A stretch of DNA of 11,108 nt from Hyphomicrobiales bacterium (lineage in GTDB: Bacteria; Pseudomonadota; Alphaproteobacteria; Rhizobiales; Beijerinckiaceae): assembly GCA_015655535.1 (NCBI GenBank), contig JAATEW010000131.1, positions 1 to 11,108 of the forward strand, in the 5' to 3' direction. A program made the position numbers and the translations under genes. Below, in pieces: positions 5,929-11,108 of this stretch; within the stretch, counting starts at the first letter, position 1; each line of letters starts with the position of its first letter. The notes below the pieces were generated by a model, which saw only the letters and a list, made by a program, of their open reading frames with translations, searched no databases and was not told the origin of the DNA.

Positions 5929-7896
5929 CTACAGGTAAGGCTCGATATTTGTATGGATTAGAGTTTCGATACGGTACTTAGACATTTTCGGAAGGTTTCG
6001 AATGCGTTTTTCAAAAATCAGCTTCACCTGCCTGAGCCATTCCTTCTCCTTCGTCAGCTGAGGCCCAAATTCGGTGTACCGCGTTTTAAATACGCTAAAC
6101 ACTGTTGATTGAGAACTTGGTTCTAATGCCATTACGGCGTTTACAAAATCATCAGGTTCGATCGTCGCGAGAACCGGCACATCATAAAATCTGCTGCTTT
6201 CAAGCGTATTCACAATTAGCATTCTCAGATATTTAGTCTGATCGATCGCCATTATTCCCAGCAGATCTTTTCCGGCCTGCGGAAGGTTCTCCCCGGCGAC
6301 CTCAGCGATGAGCGCGCGGTATAAATTCAGTAATTCTGTAAATTGAGGTGTATCGGATTCAAGGTAGGCATATCCTTCCCAACCATGAAAAATTTCGATG
6401 TCGGCGTTTTCCTTATATTTGTCTCGAAGCCTTTTGGCGGCTCGAAGATCATTTAGGTACGATTTACAATCGTTCAGAACAACCTCTTTTGATGCCAAAA
6501 AGCCTACTCGGACAAGGAAAAGTCGGATGCCAAAAACCAGGAATACTTCGCCGGGTAGCGAAAAATCTCGTCGCATAAATTGTGTTTCCAATTCCGCGAC
6601 TGCGCCCTCGAATTCCTCATCCGAGATGGTCCAGCCTTGAAGAACCCGCTTCCAGGCTGGCTCCCTTTCGAGGGTTATAAAAGGTCGAGAACTATTAAGC
6701 GAAGCCTGAATAACTTCACTATCTACCCTACCGTCAAAGAGAAGTGCATTCAGCAGATCAGGGCCGATCAGCGTTTGATCAAAGTCGACATCTGGATATC
6801 TTTTTTCCAATTGATCTATTTTGGTGGGCGGTTTTCCTTGTTCGGAGCTTATCGCCCTCGATATCCGGCTGCTTCGCTTAAACGCGACTAGCTCGGTCGT
6901 ATTTAAGCGTCCAGCTCTCATCTCGAAAGAGAGCGCAAGGACGATGCGTAGAATCGACTTAATTGCTTCGTCTTTCTCCCAATGGTTGTTCGAAAAAGAC
7001 GTCGATAGATATTCAAAATCCCAAAGGGCCTGTTTCAATATACGAAGATTGCTTGTTTTAGATTGACTATGAATTGCTATGACTTCATCCGAGTTTTTGT
7101 TCAGGAAGCTCGCCGTTTTCTCGTGATGTATCAGTTTCAAAAAATCTACGATGGCTATTTGCGCTTCGGCGGAAATCACAAGCGTACGGCCTATTAGCTT
7201 TTCCTTTATTTCGAGGTATTTGCTGTTGTCAGCCCGCTTCAGTAGGTCGTCCACGTTAGGTAGAATGATAATCTTAATGCCTTCATATTTGGCAATGGCC
7301 TCGCGGCTTAGCTTTTCCATAATTTCAAGGTATCTGCTATCATCGGTACGCTTCAATATTTCGTCTTCATTCGCTAAAATGACAACTTTTAGGTGTTCAT
7401 GCTCAACAAACGCATTGATATATCCAAGGACATCAGCCACCGGAATTGAGCAACGTTCCAGGTCGTCGAAAACGAGAAGAGATTTTTCGGGCGAAACAAC
7501 GAAATCTTTTAAATTAATCTCTGGGAGCGCCGAATTAAGCGAAAGCCCGTCGAGTCCTGAAATGTCGACTTTGAAAGTAGTCTTCAGAAGGCCTTTGCCT
7601 ACTGCCGCTGCGATCTTGGCTCCTTTCGAGCCTAGTAATGGATGCAGTTGTCGGAATAATTCTTCTTCAATCTGCTGAAATGTGGTGATGCCATATAGGC
7701 TGATATACAAATCTTTTGGCGCTGGAAATGCTTGGCCTCTTTCGCGTAGAAAATCTTCTATGAGGCGGGTTTTACCCGCGCCCCAAGCCCCTTTTAGCAT
7801 CAACGCAAAATCAAATTTGTTTTCAGGGTCGCAATAGTATTTCAGGTACTTAATAACACGTTGGTTCGGGGTATCTTTGATGGTTTCGTCGTTCAT
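5929..7896 (-). CDS. KAP-family P-loop NTPase with internal duplication, candidate anti-phage defence protein
   Basis: This 655-residue protein starts at an ATG preceded by GAGG with a 6-base spacer. Walker A is GAWGAGKT (residues 36-43). Walker B is LLVFDDLERC (140-149), with the Asp pair followed by Glu-Arg as in KAP NTPases (PF07693, STAND-related). A sensor-1-like strand VVILANEDEI (171-180) follows. Residues 170-197 are then repeated in degenerate form at 208-235 (KIIILPNVDDLL...YLEIKEKL), a 38-residue tandem duplication, before the family-typical EKLIGRT end. Residues ~240-655 are mostly helical with no domain I recognise. I see no transmembrane helices, although many KAP proteins have them. 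The family includes F-plasmid PifA, which blocks phage T7. The low-GC, isolated setting fits a defence or island gene, but that role is inference. Confidence 0.85.
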   Translation of the reverse strand: MNDETIKDTPNQRVIKYLKYYCDPENKFDFALMLKGAWGAGKTRLIEDFLRERGQAFPAPKDLYISLYGITTFQQIEEELFRQLHPLLGSKGAKIAAAVGKGLLKTTFKVDISGLDGLSLNSALPEINLKDFVVSPEKSLLVFDDLERCSIPVADVLGYINAFVEHEHLKVVILANEDEILKRTDDSRYLEIMEKLSREAIAKYEGIKIIILPNVDDLLKRADNSKYLEIKEKLIGRTLVISAEAQIAIVDFLKLIHHEKTASFLNKNSDEVIAIHSQSKTSNLRILKQALWDFEYLSTSFSNNHWEKDEAIKSILRIVLALSFEMRAGRLNTTELVAFKRSSRISRAISSEQGKPPTKIDQLEKRYPDVDFDQTLIGPDLLNALLFDGRVDSEVIQASLNSSRPFITLEREPAWKRVLQGWTISDEEFEGAVAELETQFMRRDFSLPGEVFLVFGIRLFLVRVGFLASKEVVLNDCKSYLNDLRAAKRLRDKYKENADIEIFHGWEGYAYLESDTPQFTELLNLYRALIAEVAGENLPQAGKDLLGIMAIDQTKYLRMLIVNTLESSRFYDVPVLATIEPDDFVNAVMALEPSSQSTVFSVFKTRYTEFGPQLTKEKEWLRQVKLIFEKRIRNLPKMSKYRIETLIHTNIEPYL

Positions 7897-8014
7897 AAAG
7901 GGCCTCGACCGACTGAACTGGGGTAAAAGAGCAAATTATGGCAAGTACGGGGAAATTAGACCGGTTTCTTTCGCTTGGCTTCCCCCGCACCTCCTCCCGT
8001 GCTAACCCACCTCC

Positions 8015-8154
8015 ATGCCGACCCGGATTGACCAAAGATTTCAAACCCTCAAGGCCGAGGGCCGGGCCGCGCGCGTCACGTTCGTGATGGCGGGAACCCG
8101 GATCTTGAGACCTCCGCTGCGATCCTCAAACGCGCGGCGCGAGAAGCCGGCGCC
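8015..8154 (+). pseudogene. trpA: Truncated, frameshifted 5' remnant of tryptophan synthase alpha subunit
   Basis: From the ATG at 8015 the frame reads MPTRIDQRFQTLKAEGRAA then RVTFVMAG, which is the canonical TrpA N-terminus (TRID.RF..LKAEGRPA.VTFVMAGDPDLETS). At about 8093-8095 (GCGGGAACC) the frame shifts. Reading on in the frame starting with AAC at 8095 gives NPDLETSAAILKRAAREAGA, the expected TrpA continuation. A single-base deletion in the Gly codon explains this. Homology then stops at about 8154, before the family's IELG.PF.DP motif containing the catalytic Glu, and two bases before the cusA stop codon on the other strand. Only about 47 of roughly 270-280 codons remain, so it cannot make an enzyme. 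No ribosome-binding site or upstream trpB sequence is visible. It marks a rearrangement or insertion breakpoint. Confidence 0.78.
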
Positions 8155-8155
8155 T

Positions 8156-11108
8156 TCATTCGGCGGCCTCCCGTAGGGTGGGTGGTTGAGTTTTCGCCCC
8201 AGCCGCCTGCGCCGCAGCTTTCGCGGGGAGCCGCCATCCTTTGATGAGCCCATAGATCGCGGGGATGACCACCAGCGTCAGGATCGTTGACGAGATCATG
8301 CCGCCGATCATCGGCACGGCGATGCGTTGCATCACTTCCGAGCCCGCGCCGGTGCTCCACAGGATCGGCAAAAGGCCGGCCATGATCGCGACAACGGTCA
8401 TCATCTTCGGCCGCACGCGTTCGACGGCACCGAGCATGATCGCTTCGTGGAGATCCGCGCGGCTGAAGGAAAGGCCCTCCCGGGCCCTTGCCGTCTTTAT
8501 TTCCGTCATCGCCTGTTCGAGATAAATCAGCATCACGACGCCGGTCTCAGCCGCGACACCTGCAAGCGCGATGAAGCCGACCGCGACCGCGACCGACATG
8601 TTGAAGCTCTGCCACCACATCAGCCATACCCCGCCGACCAATGCGAAGGGCAGCGACAGCATCACAATCAGGACCGGCGTGAGCGCCCGGAAGTTGAGGT
8701 AGAGCAGCAGAAAGATGATGAGCAAAGTGACCGGAACGACGATCTTCATCCGCGCCTCGGCCCTTTGCATATATTCGAACTGGCCGCTCCAGGCGACCGA
8801 TATGCCAGGCGGCAGCGTCACGGAAGTTGCGACGGCTTTTTGCGCATCGGCTATATAAGAACCCAGATCTCGCCCGTTGATATCGACATAAATGTAAGTC
8901 GCGAGCTGGCCGTTCTCGGTGCGGATCGTCGTTGCACCGCGCGTGAGCTCGATCTTCGCGACCGAGCCCAGGGGTATGGCTCCGCCGCCGGGCAGTGGTA
9001 CTTCCACATCGGTCGCGATCGCGCGCGGGCTGGACCGCAAATCGCGGGGATAACGGATATTGACGCCGTAGCGCTCGCGGCCTTCGACCGTCGTCGCGAT
9101 CGTCTCACCGCCGAGCGCGGTGGCGATGACATCCTGCACGTCGCCCACGTTGAGGCCGTAGCGGCCAAGCGCGTCCCGGTCTGGCACGATATCGAGATAA
9201 TAGCCGCCAATGACACGTTCCGCATAAGCGCTCGATGTGCCGGGCACTGTCTTCAAGGCTGTCTCGATCTGGCGTGCAACTTTTTCCATGACGCCCAGGT
9301 CCGTGCCGAAGACCTTGACGCCGACGGGCGTCCGAATACCGGTCGAAAGCATGTCGATACGGGCCCGGATCGGCATGGTCCAGGCATTCGAGACACCGGG
9401 GAATTGCAAAGCCTTATCCATCTCGGCCTTGAGGCCGTCGATTGTGACGCCTTGCCGCCATTCGCTCTTCGGCTTCAAGTTGATGATCGTCTCGGCCATT
9501 TCGGTCGGCGCCGGATCGGTCGCGGTCTCTGCGCGGCCCGCCTTGCCATAGACCGACGAAACCTCCGGGAATGACTTGATGATCCGATCCTGCATCTGCA
9601 AAAGCTCCGCTGCTTTCGTCACCGAAATGCCGGGCAGAGTCGTCGGCATATAGAGCAGCGTGCCTTCATCGAGATTCGGCATGAACTCCGAGCCGAGCTG
9701 CCGCGCCGGCCAAATAGAGACAGCGAGCACGCCGAGCGCGAGCAAGATCGTGAGTCCTTTCGCCTTCAGCACATTGCGGATGAGCGGGCGGTAGGCCCAA
9801 ATCAAAAACCGGTTGATCGGGTTCTTATGCTCCGGGATGACCAGGCCGCGGACGAAGATCACCATGAGCGCCGGCACGAGCGTTACCGATAGAAGCGCCG
9901 CCGCCGCCATTGAAAAAGTCTTGGTGAAGGCGAGCGGTCCGAACAGCCGCCCCTCCTGCGATTCCAGCGTGAAGATCGGCAAGAACGACACTGTGATGAT
10001 CAACAGGCTAAAGAACAAGGCCGGGCCGACTTCGCTTGCCGCCTCGATTAGGATTTCGATACGCGGCTTGCCCGGTGGTGCGCGCTCCAAATGTTTATGC
10101 GCATTCTCGATCATGACGATGGCCGCGTCGATCATGGCGCCGACCGCAATGGCGATGCCGCCGAGGCTCATGATGTTGGCGCCGAGCCCCATCAGCTTCA
10201 TCGCGCCGAAAGCCATCAGAATACCGACTGGCAGCATCAGGATCGCCACAAGCGCGCTGCGCAGATGCAGCAGGAAGACCACGCAGACGAGGGCGACAAT
10301 GAGGCTTTCTTCCGTGAGCGTGTGTTTCAAGGTCTCGATCGCCGCCTCGATCAGATGCGAGCGATCATAGACCGGCACGATCTCGGCGCCCTTCGGCAGG
10401 CTGCCCGCGATATCGGCCAGCTTTTGCTTCACGTTCTCGATGACCGTCAGCGCATTGGCGCCGAAACGCTGCAACACGATCCCGCTTGCGACTTCGCCCT
10501 CGCCGTTGAGTTCGGTGATGCCGCGCCGCTCGTCCGGCCCGATCTCGACTCGGGCAACGTCCTTGATACGTAAGGGGATGCCCTGATCCGTTTTCAAGAC
10601 AATGTTTTCGATATCGGCTGGCGTCTTGATATAGCCACGGCCGCGTACGACAAACTCGAACTCGGAGAGTTCGACCGTGCGGCCGCCGACATCCCGATTG
10701 CTGGTGCGCACCGCATCGCGTACCATTGCAAGCGAGATATTTTGTGCGCGCAGCCGCAGCGGATCGACGACGATATTATATTGTTTGACGAAGCCGCCGA
10801 CGCTCGCAACTTCTGCCACGCCTTCCGCCTGGGAAGCGGCGAAGCGTATGACCCAATCCTGCAGCGAGCGTAGCTCGGCAAGCGTCATGTCCTTGGCGAC
10901 GACGGCGTATTGATAGACCCAGCCGACGCCGGTCGCATCCGGTCCGAGGCCCGGCGTGACGCCCGCGGGCAGATGTTGCGCGGCGCTGTTGAGATATTCG
11001 AGCACGCGGCTGCGCGCCCCATAGGGGTCCGTGCCATCCTCGGAAATGACATAGACGAAGGAGACGCCGAAGAAACAATAGCCGCGCACCACCGTCGATT
11101 TCGGCACG
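8156..11108 (-). CDS. cusA: CusA/CzcA-type heavy-metal efflux RND pump (5' end cut by window edge)
   Basis: About 984 codons are present. Alignment by memory with E. coli CusA begins near its residue 74 (VRG...FVYVISEDGTDPY.ARSRVLEYL), so roughly 75 residues, including the first transmembrane helix, lie beyond the right edge. It is the inner-membrane proton-driven subunit of a tripartite metal exporter. Visible CusA-subfamily marks, in window numbering, are GPDATGVGWVYQY, the proton-relay helix GAMIDAAIVMIENAHK (Asp327), GQEGRLFGPLAFTKT-like SQEGRLFGPLAFTKT, MPTTLPGIS, RIDMLSTGIRTPVGVKVFG, AGVAAETGVVML and RVRPKMMT. These favour the Cu/Ag (HME4) group. Of the three CusA metal-binding Met residues only the RIDML one (Met586) is retained; the other two positions look like Leu652 and Gly707. 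The adaptor (CusB-like) and outer-membrane factor would be expected upstream, outside the window. Confidence 0.92.
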   Translation of the reverse strand, partial: VPKSTVVRGYCFFGVSFVYVISEDGTDPYGARSRVLEYLNSAAQHLPAGVTPGLGPDATGVGWVYQYAVVAKDMTLAELRSLQDWVIRFAASQAEGVAEVASVGGFVKQYNIVVDPLRLRAQNISLAMVRDAVRTSNRDVGGRTVELSEFEFVVRGRGYIKTPADIENIVLKTDQGIPLRIKDVARVEIGPDERRGITELNGEGEVASGIVLQRFGANALTVIENVKQKLADIAGSLPKGAEIVPVYDRSHLIEAAIETLKHTLTEESLIVALVCVVFLLHLRSALVAILMLPVGILMAFGAMKLMGLGANIMSLGGIAIAVGAMIDAAIVMIENAHKHLERAPPGKPRIEILIEAASEVGPALFFSLLIITVSFLPIFTLESQEGRLFGPLAFTKTFSMAAAALLSVTLVPALMVIFVRGLVIPEHKNPINRFLIWAYRPLIRNVLKAKGLTILLALGVLAVSIWPARQLGSEFMPNLDEGTLLYMPTTLPGISVTKAAELLQMQDRIIKSFPEVSSVYGKAGRAETATDPAPTEMAETIINLKPKSEWRQGVTIDGLKAEMDKALQFPGVSNAWTMPIRARIDMLSTGIRTPVGVKVFGTDLGVMEKVARQIETALKTVPGTSSAYAERVIGGYYLDIVPDRDALGRYGLNVGDVQDVIATALGGETIATTVEGRERYGVNIRYPRDLRSSPRAIATDVEVPLPGGGAIPLGSVAKIELTRGATTIRTENGQLATYIYVDINGRDLGSYIADAQKAVATSVTLPPGISVAWSGQFEYMQRAEARMKIVVPVTLLIIFLLLYLNFRALTPVLIVMLSLPFALVGGVWLMWWQSFNMSVAVAVGFIALAGVAAETGVVMLIYLEQAMTEIKTARAREGLSFSRADLHEAIMLGAVERVRPKMMTVVAIMAGLLPILWSTGAGSEVMQRIAVPMIGGMISSTILTLVVIPAIYGLIKGWRLPAKAAAQAAGAKTQPPTLREAAE

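Larger units (their letters stand above)
5808..8014. other. Low-GC segment, probable horizontally acquired single-gene insert
   Basis: Hand counts give 28/60 G+C for bases 6001-6060 and 25/60 for 7381-7440, against 38/60 for 5101-5160 in the neighbouring gene. Codon use in the enclosed KAP gene is correspondingly AT-rich at third positions. The edges are not sharp: composition rises again at about 7970-8014. No integrase, transposase or clear target-site duplication is visible, so the mechanism of entry is unknown and the boundaries are approximate. Confidence 0.6.

Noticed and set aside
5845..8014. The low-GC segment as an insertion sequence or integrative element with flanking direct repeats
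   Set aside because: No transposase or integrase is encoded, the 16-bp tandem repeat has no partner at the right side, and no terminal inverted repeats are visible.
8327..9574. A 415-codon plus-strand frame inside the RND pump gene
   Set aside because: It is antisense to strongly conserved CusA sequence, and its translation is low-complexity Arg/His/Asp-rich. The plus-strand frames at 440-1180 and 1146-2048 opposite the ABC genes were rejected for the same reason.
1..11108. CRISPR arrays, tRNA or rRNA genes
   Set aside because: No regularly spaced short repeats with unique spacers, no cloverleaf-like sequence with a T-loop motif, and no rRNA-like stretch were seen on either strand.

Overview
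The window looks like chromosomal DNA of a GC-rich alphaproteobacterium, probably of the Rhizobiales/Beijerinckiaceae type. The grounds are high GC in most genes, two palindromic repeat types of the kind common in Rhizobiales intergenic DNA, and a Cys-rich C-terminal module that I recall from rhizobial caspase-like proteins. The genus cannot be fixed from sequence alone.

Layout. Bases 1-131 (+) hold the last ~42 codons of a type I secretion adaptor of the HlyD family. Converging on it (-) is a two-gene ABC importer operon: a Tat-exported substrate-binding protein (1113-2126) and a permease (367-1116) overlapping by 4 bp. No ATPase gene lies next to them. A REP-like palindrome (2167-2250) separates this operon from a Met/His-rich outer-membrane beta-barrel gene (2268-3455, -) and a four-helix DUF2214 membrane protein (3695-4135, -). 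The divergent intergenic region 4136-4469 carries two adjacent hairpins and a second REP-like palindrome. Next, on the + strand, is an unusual single-pass membrane protein (4470-5807) with four exactly phased 50-residue repeats and a Cys-rich C-terminus.

Region 5808-8014 is compositionally different (about 42-47% GC in sampled lines against about 63% in a neighbouring gene). It holds one large KAP-family P-loop NTPase (5929-7896, -), which has a 38-residue tandem duplication next to its sensor-1 region. This is the best candidate for an undescribed defence-type system. Just beyond it, 8015-8154 (+) is a frameshifted, truncated 5' remnant of tryptophan synthase alpha (trpA). It stops next to the 3' end of a large CusA-type heavy-metal RND pump (8156 to the right edge, -, N-terminus cut off by the window). 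The trpA scar marks a past rearrangement breakpoint.

How the genes may work together. The CusA pump, the Met/His-rich outer-membrane protein and possibly DUF2214 suggest an envelope metal (copper/silver) handling neighbourhood. The KAP gene looks like a horizontally acquired stand-alone insert between it and the repeat protein. The importer and the secretion adaptor appear functionally separate.
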